Part shown: piece by piece, positions 1-7,438 of the stretch | How the letters are laid out: each line of letters starts with the position of its first letter | Position numbering within the stretch: position 1 is the stretch's first letter | Origin: an uncultured Collinsella sp. | Lineage (GTDB): Bacteria; Actinomycetota; Coriobacteriia; Coriobacteriales; Coriobacteriaceae | DNA: 33,216 nucleotides | Reading direction: 5' to 3' | Assembly (NCBI GenBank): GCA_900546105.1 | Contig: URBP01000012.1 | Span: 1 to 33,216 of the forward strand | Notes under the pieces: model-generated | Told to the model about the DNA's origin: nothing | Database searches by the model: none | The model's input: the letters and a program-made list of their open reading frames with translations, nothing else | Program-made: the position numbers and the translations under genes

Positions 1-548
1 TCAACTGACCAGATCCGCTCGGCAACTTCCTTAAGATGCTCGCAATAGCGACGGGAACCCCCGACAATATCGAGCATGGGGGCCGCATCGCAGATATCAA
101 AGGGATCGTATCCCAGCTGGTATGCCTTGTAGCTTGACCAGCGGTAGGCATCAAGCGAGTCGAGCGCACCTTTCACGGGATTGAGATGGATATAATCGAG
201 CAACTGCACCGCCTGCGTGTCCGACTCGACCGCGACCCGCGAATAGCGATTATCAAACAGGTGGCCCGTTCTTCCGGTTTTCCCATTGAAATACTTGGCA
301 TAGGCCGTCAGCGCGCACTGCATTGCCTTTGAAAGGTTGTCAAATGGGTCATCAACCATCAAATGGAAGTGGTTGTCCATAAGGCACCAGGCCAACACCG
401 CCACGTCATGGCAAGCAAACCTGTCCGAGATGTCCGATAAGAAACGATATCGGTCAGAGTCATCTTCAAAAATGATCTGTTTGGAGTTGCCACGGTCAAA
501 GACGTGGTAATAGCCGGTGAGCGAAATTTCGCGGGCGCAACGGGGCAT
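1..548 (-). CDS. REP-associated tyrosine (Y1) transposase, RAYT1; 3' end lies outside the window
   Basis: A single-strand DNA transposase/endonuclease of the IS200/IS605-like Y1 family, in the REP-associated branch (RAYT) that is usually present once per site without flanking insertion-sequence ends. The 182 visible residues start at ATG 548 and run off the left edge. Family marks are YYHVFDRGN at residues 13-21, the metal-binding HFH at 60-62, and the nucleophile region DYIHLNP with Tyr119 as probable catalytic residue, followed by YRWSSY at 135-140. The SD (AAAGGAGAGA, 584-593 read on the plus strand as its complement partner; see the separate stem entry) lies just upstream of the ATG. Two REP-like hairpins lie upstream at about 668-729, in the same orientation as the gene. 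Family assignment is firm; the activity and REP pairing are inference. Confidence 0.9.
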   Translation of the reverse strand, partial: MPRCAREISLTGYYHVFDRGNSKQIIFEDDSDRYRFLSDISDRFACHDVAVLAWCLMDNHFHLMVDDPFDNLSKAMQCALTAYAKYFNGKTGRTGHLFDNRYSRVAVESDTQAVQLLDYIHLNPVKGALDSLDAYRWSSYKAYQLGYDPFDICDAAPMLDIVGGSRRYCEHLKEVAERIWSV

Positions 549-550
549 GG

Positions 551-593
551 TCTCTCCTTTCAAAGCCGTACAGGCAACACCTAAAAGGAGAGA
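551..593 (-). promoter_or_regulatory. SD-sequestering stem in the RAYT1 leader
   Basis: A perfect 10-bp inverted repeat (TCTCTCCTTT at 551-560 against AAAGGAGAGA at 584-593, 23-nt loop). In the minus-strand transcript the downstream arm is the ribosome-binding site of the transposase, two bases before its ATG, and the upstream arm is its exact complement. The stem would bury the SD and keep translation low. SD occlusion by a leader stem is an established control of IS200 tnpA; its use here is inferred from the sequence only. A TATAAA-like -10 candidate for the transcript lies near 625-631. Confidence 0.6.
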
Positions 594-667
594 AGGAACG
601 CGAAATGCTGAGCCTGTGACCTATTTATATACAATGAACGACAAAAACATGCCCAAAACGACAAAAT

Positions 668-696
668 GACAAATCGATGTCTGTCCCAAATGAGTG
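668..696 (-). repeat. REP-like hairpin D2 (GGACAGAC class, degenerate)
   Basis: On the minus strand the core GGACAGAC occupies 686-679, preceded by CACTCATTTG. Using the same pairing register as the other copies, about five of eight stem positions pair, so this is a decayed copy. Its core lies 33 bp from that of the next copy (D1), in direct orientation. Confidence 0.45.
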
Positions 697-700
697 AAAG

Positions 701-729
701 CACACATATAAGTCTGTCCCCAATGAGTG
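701..729 (-). repeat. REP-like hairpin D1 (GGACAGAC class)
   Basis: On the minus strand CACTCAT and ATGTGTG flank a 15-nt loop that contains GGGGACAGAC; six of seven positions pair. Counting from the core GGACAGAC (719-712), positions -10, -9, -8, -6, -5 and -4 pair with +11, +10, +9, +7, +6 and +5, the same register as the GGACGGGG-class hairpins elsewhere in the window. It sits upstream of RAYT1. Confidence 0.6.
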
Positions 730-820
730 TAATGAACAAACAATGAACAAACTCCACACCATAGCCATGGGGAAACTAGGAATTCGCCCGGAGAAGACGT
801 TCGGCTTTTAGTTAAATGGT

Positions 821-850
821 TAAAACGCTTCAGTTTATTGAAGCGTTTTA
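821..850. promoter_or_regulatory. 12-bp palindromic operator upstream of adhE
   Basis: A perfect inverted repeat, TAAAACGCTTCA / TGAAGCGTTTTA, with a 6-bp spacer (GTTTAT). It lies about 45-75 bp before the predicted adhE promoter, a position that suits an activator, although a repressor or an RNA hairpin is possible. The CG-centred half sites vaguely resemble LacI-family (cre-like) operators. It does not match the Rex consensus often found before adhE. The binding protein is unknown. Confidence 0.55.
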
Positions 851-876
851 GTGTGCCTTTTAGAGGAATCTGACCG

Positions 877-902
877 TTCGCCGAATAATTTCTTGCTATC
901 AT
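877..902 (+). promoter_or_regulatory. Candidate adhE promoter with extended -10
   Basis: An extended -10 element, TGCTATCAT (TATCAT at 897-902), is seen 40 bp before the adhE ATG, with no good -35 at the normal spacing (TTCGCC at 877-882 is too close). A weak -35 with an extended -10 fits an activator-dependent promoter. The resulting leader would be about 35 nt and would include the SD AAGGAG at 931-936. Confidence 0.45.
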
Positions 903-942
903 GCAAGGCGTAGGGTAAATCTCCGATCGCAAGGAGACACAA

Positions 943-3591
943 ATGGTGAAAAAGTCACCGGAAAACACTACTCCCGCAATTGTGGACAACGTAGAGGCGC
1001 TTGAGGCTAAGCTCGCTCAGATGCGAGAGGCCCAGGCGCTTTTTGCTACGTACACGCAGGAGCAGGTCGACAAGATCTTCTATGAGGCCGCCATGGCCGC
1101 CAACAAGGCTCGTATCCCGTTGGCGAAGATGGCCATCGAGGAGACCGGCCGCGGCGTTCTTGAGGACAAGGTCATCAAGAACCACTACGCCGCAGAGTAC
1201 ATCTACAACGCTTACAAGAACACCAAGACCTGTGGTGTCCTGGAGCGCGACGAGGCCTACGGCATCACCAAGATCGCCGAGCCCATCGGCATCGTGGGCG
1301 CCGTCATCCCGACGACCAACCCCACCTCCACTGCGATCTTCAAGACGCTGATCAGCCTGAAGACCCGCAACGCCATCATCATCTCCCCGCACCCGGCTGC
1401 CGCCAAGTGCACCATCGCCGCCGCTAAGCTCGTGCTTGACGCCGCCGTCAAGGCCGGTGCCCCCGAGGGCATCATCGGCTGGGTCGATGTCCCCTCCATC
1501 GAGCTGACCAACATGGTCATGCGCGACGTCGACATCATCCTCGCCACCGGTGGCCCGGGCATGGTCAAGGCCGCCTACTCCTCGGGCAAGCCCGCCCTGG
1601 GCGTTGGCGCCGGTAACACCCCGGTCGTCATCGACGACACCGCCGACGTGCTGCTCGCCGTCAACTCCATCATCCACTCCAAGACCTTCGACAACGGCAT
1701 GATCTGCGCTTCCGAGCAGTCCGTGACCGTCATCGACACCATCTATGACCAGGTTAAGGCCGAGTTCCAGAAGCGCGGCTGCTACTTCGTCAAGCAGGGT
1801 GCCGAGATGGAGGCTCTGCGTGCCGCCATGTTCAAGAACGGCGCTCTCGACCACCGCATCCCCGGCATGGCTGCCGCCAAGATCGCCGAGCTCGCAGGCA
1901 TCGAGGTTCCCGCCAAGACCAAGATCCTGATCGCCGAGGTCACCTCCACCGACCCCGCCAAGGAGGAGTTCTCCCACGAGAAGCTCTCCCCGGTCCTGGC
2001 CATGTACCACGCCAAGGACTTCCAGGAGGCAGTCGACAAGGCCGAGCACCTGGTGCTCGCCGGTGGCCCGGGCCACACCGCCTCTCTGTACGTGCACCCC
2101 GCCCAGGCCGAGAAGATCAGTCTGTTCGAGCACGTCATGAAGGCCTGCCGTATCGTCATCAACACCCCGTCCTCGCACGGCGGCATCGGTGACCTGTACA
2201 ACTTTGGCATGAAGCCGTCTCTGACCCTGGGCTGCGGCTCCTGGGGCGGCAACTCCGTCTCCGAGAACGTTGGGGTGAAGCACTTGATCAACGTTAAGAC
2301 TGTGGCCGAGCGCCGTGAGAACATGCTGTGGTTCCGCGCTCCCGAGAAGGTCTACTTCAAGAAGGGTTCCACGCCCGTCGCCCTCGACGAGCTCGGTACC
2401 GTCATGGGCAAGAAGCGCGCCTTCATCGTCACCGACCAGTTCCTCTTCAAGAATGGCAACACCCGCGCCATCGAGGCCAAGCTCGACGAGATGGGCATCG
2501 CCCACGACTGCTTCTACGACGTCGAGCCCGATCCGTCGCTGCAGTGCGCACGTCGCGGCGCCAAGCAGATGGCTCTCTTTGAGCCTGACGTGATCATCGC
2601 CGTCGGCGGTGGCTCCGCTATGGACGCCGGCAAGATCATGTGGATGATGTACGAGCACCCCGAGTGCAAGTTTGAGGACATGGCCATGGACTTCATGGAC
2701 ATCCGCAAGCGTATCTTCACTTTCCCCGAGATGGGCAAGAAGGCCTACTTCGTCGCCGTCCCGACCTCTTCGGGTACCGGCTCCGAGTGCACGCCGTTCG
2801 CCATCATCACCGACAAGGAGACCGGCATCAAGTGGCCGCTCGCCGACTACGCGCTGCTCCCCAACATGGCTATCGTCGACGCCGACAACTGCATGACCGC
2901 CCCGCGCGGCCTGACCGCTGCCTCCGGCATCGACGTCATGACCCACGCCATCGAGTCCTACGTCTCCATCATGGCTTCCGACTACACCAAGGGCCTCTCC
3001 GAGCGCGCTGCTAAGCTCGTCTTCGAGAACCTGCCCTCCAGCTTCACCAACGGCGCCAAGGACCCGCATGCCCGCGAGGAGATGCACAACGCCTCTTGCA
3101 TGGCCGGTATGGCCTTCGCCAACGCCTTCCTGGGCCTCAACCACTCCATGGCTCACAAGCTCGGCGCCTTCCATCACCTGCCCCACGGCCTCGCCAACGC
3201 CGTCATCCTGACCCGCGTTATGCGCTACAACGCCGCCGAGGCTCCCGTCAAGATGGGTACCTTCTCCCAGTATCCTTACCCCAACGCGCTGCACAACTAC
3301 GCCGAGATGGCCAAGTACTGCGGCATCGAGGGCAAGGACGACAAGGAGGTCTTCGAGAACTTCATCACGAAGCTCGAGGAGCTCAAGGACTTCATCGGCG
3401 TCAAGAAGACCATCGCCGACTACGGTGTTGACGAGCAGTACTTCCTCGACACCCTCGACGAGATGACCGAGCAGGCATTCAACGACCAGTGCACCGGCGC
3501 CAACCCGCGCTACCCGCTCATGAGCGAGATCAAGGAGCTCTACCTGGACGCCTACTACGGCCGCGAGCCTCAGGACTACGCCGTCTGCTAG
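943..3591 (+). CDS. adhE: Bifunctional acetaldehyde/alcohol dehydrogenase AdhE
   Basis: Converts acetyl-CoA to acetaldehyde and then to ethanol, consuming two NADH; a cytoplasmic fermentation enzyme that forms spirosome filaments in characterised homologues. The 882-aa length fits the family. The N-terminal CoA-acylating aldehyde dehydrogenase half carries the nucleophile Cys255 in NGMICASEQ. The C-terminal iron-dependent alcohol dehydrogenase half shows GGGSAMDAGK, PTSSGTGSE and the metal ligands Asp664, His668, His734 and His748, with spacings identical to E. coli AdhE. The ATG is preceded by AAGGAG. A 12-bp palindrome and an extended -10 lie upstream and a hairpin terminator follows. Codon bias is extreme (nearly all C or G at third positions), which suggests high expression and creates a long antisense reading frame of no significance. 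Confidence 0.98.
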   Translation: MVKKSPENTTPAIVDNVEALEAKLAQMREAQALFATYTQEQVDKIFYEAAMAANKARIPLAKMAIEETGRGVLEDKVIKNHYAAEYIYNAYKNTKTCGVLERDEAYGITKIAEPIGIVGAVIPTTNPTSTAIFKTLISLKTRNAIIISPHPAAAKCTIAAAKLVLDAAVKAGAPEGIIGWVDVPSIELTNMVMRDVDIILATGGPGMVKAAYSSGKPALGVGAGNTPVVIDDTADVLLAVNSIIHSKTFDNGMICASEQSVTVIDTIYDQVKAEFQKRGCYFVKQGAEMEALRAAMFKNGALDHRIPGMAAAKIAELAGIEVPAKTKILIAEVTSTDPAKEEFSHEKLSPVLAMYHAKDFQEAVDKAEHLVLAGGPGHTASLYVHPAQAEKISLFEHVMKACRIVINTPSSHGGIGDLYNFGMKPSLTLGCGSWGGNSVSENVGVKHLINVKTVAERRENMLWFRAPEKVYFKKGSTPVALDELGTVMGKKRAFIVTDQFLFKNGNTRAIEAKLDEMGIAHDCFYDVEPDPSLQCARRGAKQMALFEPDVIIAVGGGSAMDAGKIMWMMYEHPECKFEDMAMDFMDIRKRIFTFPEMGKKAYFVAVPTSSGTGSECTPFAIITDKETGIKWPLADYALLPNMAIVDADNCMTAPRGLTAASGIDVMTHAIESYVSIMASDYTKGLSERAAKLVFENLPSSFTNGAKDPHAREEMHNASCMAGMAFANAFLGLNHSMAHKLGAFHHLPHGLANAVILTRVMRYNAAEAPVKMGTFSQYPYPNALHNYAEMAKYCGIEGKDDKEVFENFITKLEELKDFIGVKKTIADYGVDEQYFLDTLDEMTEQAFNDQCTGANPRYPLMSEIKELYLDAYYGREPQDYAVC

Positions 3592-3608
3592 TTTTAGCAC
3601 GGTTTTTA

Positions 3609-3647
3609 ACGGCGGGGGTGCACGGGTGTTTCACACACCCCCGCCGT
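3609..3647 (+). terminator. Hairpin after adhE
   Basis: A perfect 12-bp stem (ACGGCGGGGGTG / CACCCCCGCCGT) with a 15-nt loop lies 18 bp after the adhE stop. The U-tract is poor (CGCTTCTAT), so it may terminate only partly and let some transcripts continue into the next gene 33 bp downstream. Confidence 0.6.
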
Positions 3648-3679
3648 CGCTTCTATCGCATCGTTGAAAGGATGCAACC

Positions 3680-4444
3680 ATGCTGCTACCCGATTCCAAG
3701 ACCGAGCTCGTCCGTCGCGGCAACAAGGTCGTTTACGACCTGGGCGACAAGATCGTCAAGGTCTTTAACGAGACCAAGCCCGTCTCCGACGTGTTCAACG
3801 AGGCTTTGAATCTTGCCCGCATCAATGAGTGCGGCATCCGCAGCCCCAAGGCTCTCGAGGTTTCCCAGCTCGAGAACGCCAACGGCTGGGCGCTCGTGAC
3901 CGAGAAGGTTCCGGGCACCACCCTTGCCGAAAAGATGACTGCCGAGCCCCAGCGCTTTGGTGAGTACCTCGAGATGTTCGTCGACCTCCAGATCGAGATC
4001 CACGGCTACACCTCCCCGCTGCTCAACCGTCAGCGCGACAAGTTCGCCCGCATGATCGACAGCCTTGATCAGCTCAATGCCACCACGCGCTACAACCTTC
4101 AGGAGCGTCTGGACGGCATGACCAAGGAGTTCAAGGTCTGCCACGGCGACTTCAACCCCTCCAACGTCATCGTCGGCGACGACGGCCAGCTCTATGTGTG
4201 CGACTGGGCACACGCCACCCAGGGCTCCCCTGCTGCCGACGTTGCCACCACCTACCTGCTCTTCGCCCTCAACAGCAAGGACCAGGCCGAGGCCTACCTG
4301 GAGCTCTACTGCGACCGCGCCGACATGCCCATGCAGGTCGTGCGTCAGTGGACGAGCATCGTCGCCGCTTCCGAGCTCGCTCGTAAGCGCAACGTGAACG
4401 ATGAGTTCCTTAAGAACTGGATCGACGTCGTCGATTATCAGTAA
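3680..4444 (+). CDS. APH-fold phosphotransferase (aminoglycoside/choline kinase-like), substrate unknown
   Basis: A 254-aa single-domain protein of the aminoglycoside phosphotransferase/choline kinase fold. Visible features are a probable ATP-lysine in KIVKVF (Lys27), the catalytic loop VCHGDFNPSN with His155, Asp157 and Asn162, and a metal-binding Asp175 in CDWAHA. It resembles the short chromosomal APH-like proteins of gut anaerobes, whose substrates are generally unknown; resistance should not be assumed. Start ATG 3680 follows GAAAGGATG. It lies 88 bp after adhE on the same strand, separated by a hairpin with a weak U-tract, and has its own strong terminator. Possible roles include phosphorylation of a small alcohol, amine or amino sugar; the sequence does not decide. 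Confidence 0.85.
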   Translation: MLLPDSKTELVRRGNKVVYDLGDKIVKVFNETKPVSDVFNEALNLARINECGIRSPKALEVSQLENANGWALVTEKVPGTTLAEKMTAEPQRFGEYLEMFVDLQIEIHGYTSPLLNRQRDKFARMIDSLDQLNATTRYNLQERLDGMTKEFKVCHGDFNPSNVIVGDDGQLYVCDWAHATQGSPAADVATTYLLFALNSKDQAEAYLELYCDRADMPMQVVRQWTSIVAASELARKRNVNDEFLKNWIDVVDYQ

Positions 4445-4480
4445 TATCTGAGCGATTTATTTCGCATCGGAGGCACAAGA

Positions 4481-4519
4481 AACCCCACAGCTCATATGGG
4501 CTGTGGGGTTTTCCTTTTA
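4481..4519 (+). terminator. Rho-independent terminator of the APH-like gene
   Basis: An 11-bp stem, AACCCCACAGC / GCTGTGGGGTT, with an 8-nt loop, followed by TTCCTTTTAG. It lies 37 bp after the stop codon. Confidence 0.9.
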
Positions 4520-4536
4520 GATATCGAGGATGCTAC

Positions 4537-4590
4537 AAGATAAAAGGACGGCCCCGCATCTCCCCTATCTGGAGAAATGCGGGGCCGTCC
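4537..4590 (-). terminator. Rho-independent terminator of the pyrH-to-proS gene block
   Basis: A 14-bp perfect stem, GGACGGCCCCGCAT (4546-4559) with ATGCGGGGCCGTCC (4577-4590), followed on the minus strand by TTTTATCTT. It lies 31 bp after the proS stop and faces the terminator of the convergent APH-like gene. Confidence 0.9.
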
Positions 4591-4620
4591 CGTATATCGA
4601 ACTACGAACGAAATCGTCGA

Positions 4621-6342
4621 TTAACGACGGGCAGCCTTCACAAGCTCGGCAACCTTAGCAACGACCTCGTCGATCGCCACGTCCTCACGCTCGCCGGTAG
4701 CACGATCCTTGAGCTCCACCATGCCATTCTTAAGGCCACGCTTACCCAGAACAACCTGATACGGGAAGCCCATAAGGTCGTTGTCGGCAAACTTAAAGCC
4801 GGGGCGCTCGTCGCGGTCATCCACGACAACCTCGATACCTTCGGCGCACAGACCCTCGACGATTTGCTCGCAGACGGTCGCGCACTCCTCCTTCTTGGGG
4901 TCGAGCGGAATCACCGCGACCTCGTACGGGGCAACGGAGACCGGCCAGACGATACCGTGCTCGTCGTTGTGCTGCTCCACGACAGCAGCGAGCGAGCGGG
5001 ACACGCCCACGCCGTAGCAACCCATGATGAGCGGCTTCTCCTTACCGTCCTCATCCATAAAGGTAGCACCCATGGCCTCGGAATACTTGGTGCCCAGCTG
5101 GAAAACCTGGGAGACCTCGATACCGCGGGCAGCAGAGAGCGGCTTGCCGCAGTGCGGGCAGGGATCGCCGGCAACGACGGTGACCAGGTCGGCCCACTCG
5201 TCGACGGTAAAGTCGCGCTCGGGGCAGGCACCGGTAAAGTGATAATCGACCTCGTTGGCACCGCAGGCCCACTGCTTGGACTCGCGCAGGCTCTCGTCGC
5301 ACACCAGGCGAATGCCCTCGGGAAGGTTAACCGGTCCGATAAAGCCCTTATGCAGACCGTAGGTCTGGAGCTCCTCATCGGTCATCATGCGATAGCCCTT
5401 GCCAAAGACATGCTCGGCCTTGCAATCGTTGAGCTCGTGGTCGCCCGGAACAATGGCCACGACCGGCTTGCCCTCGGCGTCGATGAGTGCCAGCGACTTG
5501 CGCGTGCCGTTCTCGGGGAAGCCAAAGAACTTAGCAACAGCTTCGATGGTGCCCATGCCCGGAGTCTCGACCTTGGTGAGCGTACCGTCGCCGGGACCCT
5601 CAGTCACGACGACCTTGGTGCTCGCCGCCTCGTCATCGGCAGCAAAGCCGCAATCGTCGCAGTAGACGAGCGAAGCCTCACCGGCGTCGGCCAAAGCCAT
5701 GTACTCGACGGAGGTATCGCCACCGATCTCACCGGAGTCGGCAACGACGGGCAGGGCCTTAATGTAGCAGCGCTCACAGATGTTAGCGTAGGCCTGCTTC
5801 ATCTTGTCGTACTCCTCCTGCAGGCTCTCCTGCGTGGCGGAGAAGCTATAGGCGTCCTTCATGATGAACTCGCGACCGCGCATCAGGCCAAAGCGGGGAC
5901 GGAACTCGTCGCGGAACTTGTCCTGAATGTGGTACAGGTTGACAGGCAGCTGCTTGTAGGAACGCAGCTCATTGCGAACCAGGGCGGTCACGGTCTCCTC
6001 GTGCGTGGGGCCCAGCACGAACTCGCGGCCGTGGCGGTCATCAAAGCGCACGAGCTCCTTGCCATAGGCGTCGATGCGGCCGGACTCGCGCCATAGCTCA
6101 GCGTCGACCATAATGGGCATCATGAGCTCCTGGGCACCGGCGGCATCCATCTCGTCGCGCACGATGTTCTCGATCTTGCGAATCGAGCGCCATGCGAGCG
6201 GCAGGTAGGAATACAGACCGGCGGCCTCCTTGCGGATCATGCCGGCACGGAGCAGCAGGCGGTGGCTGGCGAGCTCAGCGTCCGCCGGATCCTCTTTAAG
6301 CGTCGGCGCATAGAGCTTAGACATATACATTGCTCGGGTCAT
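4621..6342 (-). CDS. proS: Proline--tRNA ligase
   Basis: Charges tRNA(Pro) with proline in the cytoplasm. At 573 aa it is the long bacterial class II form with an editing (INS) domain inserted between motifs 2 and 3, roughly residues 225-405. Visible are the TxE-type loop GPTHEETV at 111-118, motif 2 FRDEFRPRFGLMRGREF at about 143-159, a Cys-rich CPHCGKP segment, and motif 3 GVGVSRSLAAVVEQ near 450. The first ATG (6342) is chosen because AGGAG lies six bases upstream; MSKLYAPTLKE from the third Met is the alternative. The start directly abuts the ispG stop, so the two are translationally linked. It is the last gene of the block and is followed by a strong terminator. Confidence 0.97.
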   Translation of the reverse strand: MTRAMYMSKLYAPTLKEDPADAELASHRLLLRAGMIRKEAAGLYSYLPLAWRSIRKIENIVRDEMDAAGAQELMMPIMVDAELWRESGRIDAYGKELVRFDDRHGREFVLGPTHEETVTALVRNELRSYKQLPVNLYHIQDKFRDEFRPRFGLMRGREFIMKDAYSFSATQESLQEEYDKMKQAYANICERCYIKALPVVADSGEIGGDTSVEYMALADAGEASLVYCDDCGFAADDEAASTKVVVTEGPGDGTLTKVETPGMGTIEAVAKFFGFPENGTRKSLALIDAEGKPVVAIVPGDHELNDCKAEHVFGKGYRMMTDEELQTYGLHKGFIGPVNLPEGIRLVCDESLRESKQWACGANEVDYHFTGACPERDFTVDEWADLVTVVAGDPCPHCGKPLSAARGIEVSQVFQLGTKYSEAMGATFMDEDGKEKPLIMGCYGVGVSRSLAAVVEQHNDEHGIVWPVSVAPYEVAVIPLDPKKEECATVCEQIVEGLCAEGIEVVVDDRDERPGFKFADNDLMGFPYQVVLGKRGLKNGMVELKDRATGEREDVAIDEVVAKVAELVKAARR

Positions 6343-7425
6343 TTATTTCTCCTCAATAAGTTTGTCGACCTCTGCCATAAGCGCGTCGACAATTTGATCC
6401 TCAGCTACTTTACCAATGATCTGGCCATGCGAAAAGAGCAAGGCCTGACCACGTCCGCAAGCAACGCCCAGGTCGGCATCAGAAGCCTCACCGGGGCCAT
6501 TAACGGCACATCCCATGACGGCAATCGAAAGCGGCGCGGCATAGTTCTTAAGCCGCTCGGTTACTTCCTCGGCAATGGGAATGAGGTTAACCTGGCAGCG
6601 GGCGCAAGTGGGGCACGAGACAATCTCGGGGCCACGGCGACGCAGGCCCAGCGACTGCAGAATACCCCAGGCAACCGGCGGCTCCTCAACCGGATCGGCC
6701 GTGAGAGAGACGCGCATGGTGTCACCAATACCCTCAGACAGCAGAATACCAAGGCCCACCGAGCTCTTAATGGTGCCCTGAAGCTTGGTACCAGCCTCGG
6801 TTACGCCCAGGTGAAGCGGAACGTGGGGAATCTCACGCGACAAGGCTCGATAGGTATCGAGCGTCGTTTGCACGCTATGGGCCTTGGCGGAAAGCACAAT
6901 GTTTGTAAAGCCGCGGTCTTCAAAATGCTTGACGAAACGCTCGCTCGACATCACGAGCTTTTCGGGCTGCGTGAGGTCGTCGCGCTCGGCGATATCCTGC
7001 TCAAGCGAACCGGCATTGACGCCGATACGAATCGCACAGCCCGCTGCACCCGCAGCATCGATCACCGCGTCAACCTTGGCCCAATCGCCGATATTGCCGG
7101 GATTGATGCGCAGCTTGGCAGCACCGGCCTCAACGGCACCAATGGCAAGCTTATGGTTAAAGTGGATATCGGCGACGATCGGCACCGGGGACTCAGCACA
7201 GATGGTACGAAAGCCCTCGAGCGCGGCCTCGGTGGGTACACTCACGCGCACGATATCGCAGCCCGCCTGCGCCAACGCGCGAACCTGCCCAAGCGTTACC
7301 TGGGCATCGGCGGTATCAGTGCATGTCATGGACTGAACCACCACCGGCGCGCCGCCGCCGATCTGCACGCCGCCCACATGCACAGGGCGCGTCAGCTCGC
7401 GCGGCAAAGAATGGGATAGAGACAA
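6343..7425 (-). CDS. ispG: 4-hydroxy-3-methylbut-2-en-1-yl diphosphate synthase (IspG/GcpE)
   Basis: Penultimate enzyme of the MEP isoprenoid pathway, converting MEcPP to HMBPP with a [4Fe-4S] cluster. The cluster cysteines are visible as Cys271 and Cys274 in SCPTCARC and Cys306 in MGCAVNGPGE, matching the E. coli pattern. I choose TTG 7425 (360 aa), eight bases after AGGGGAG, which itself overlaps the rseP stop; the open frame extends further upstream to 7512 but that part lies inside rseP and does not look like IspG. A GTG at 7434 is the other option. It sits with dxr from the same pathway and uppS, which uses the pathway's products. Confidence 0.97.
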   Translation of the reverse strand: MSLSHSLPRELTRPVHVGGVQIGGGAPVVVQSMTCTDTADAQVTLGQVRALAQAGCDIVRVSVPTEAALEGFRTICAESPVPIVADIHFNHKLAIGAVEAGAAKLRINPGNIGDWAKVDAVIDAAGAAGCAIRIGVNAGSLEQDIAERDDLTQPEKLVMSSERFVKHFEDRGFTNIVLSAKAHSVQTTLDTYRALSREIPHVPLHLGVTEAGTKLQGTIKSSVGLGILLSEGIGDTMRVSLTADPVEEPPVAWGILQSLGLRRRGPEIVSCPTCARCQVNLIPIAEEVTERLKNYAAPLSIAVMGCAVNGPGEASDADLGVACGRGQALLFSHGQIIGKVAEDQIVDALMAEVDKLIEEK

Positions 7426-7438
7426 TCCAAACACTCCC

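Noticed and set aside
621..989. Minus-strand frame of 122 codons across the adhE leader
   Set aside because: It crosses the adhE promoter and start, has no SD or domain, and is mostly intergenic repeat DNA.
955..3600. Open frame of 881 codons antisense to adhE
   Set aside because: It mirrors the third-position G/C bias of adhE, has low-complexity Gly/Val/Leu/Asp-rich composition, and no recognisable motif.
4546..4590. GGACGGCCCC hairpin considered as a REP copy
   Set aside because: The core is in the stem, not the loop, and it has a U-tract; it is the proS terminator.
4864..6096. Plus-strand frame of 410 codons antisense to proS
   Set aside because: Shadow of proS with no family resemblance.
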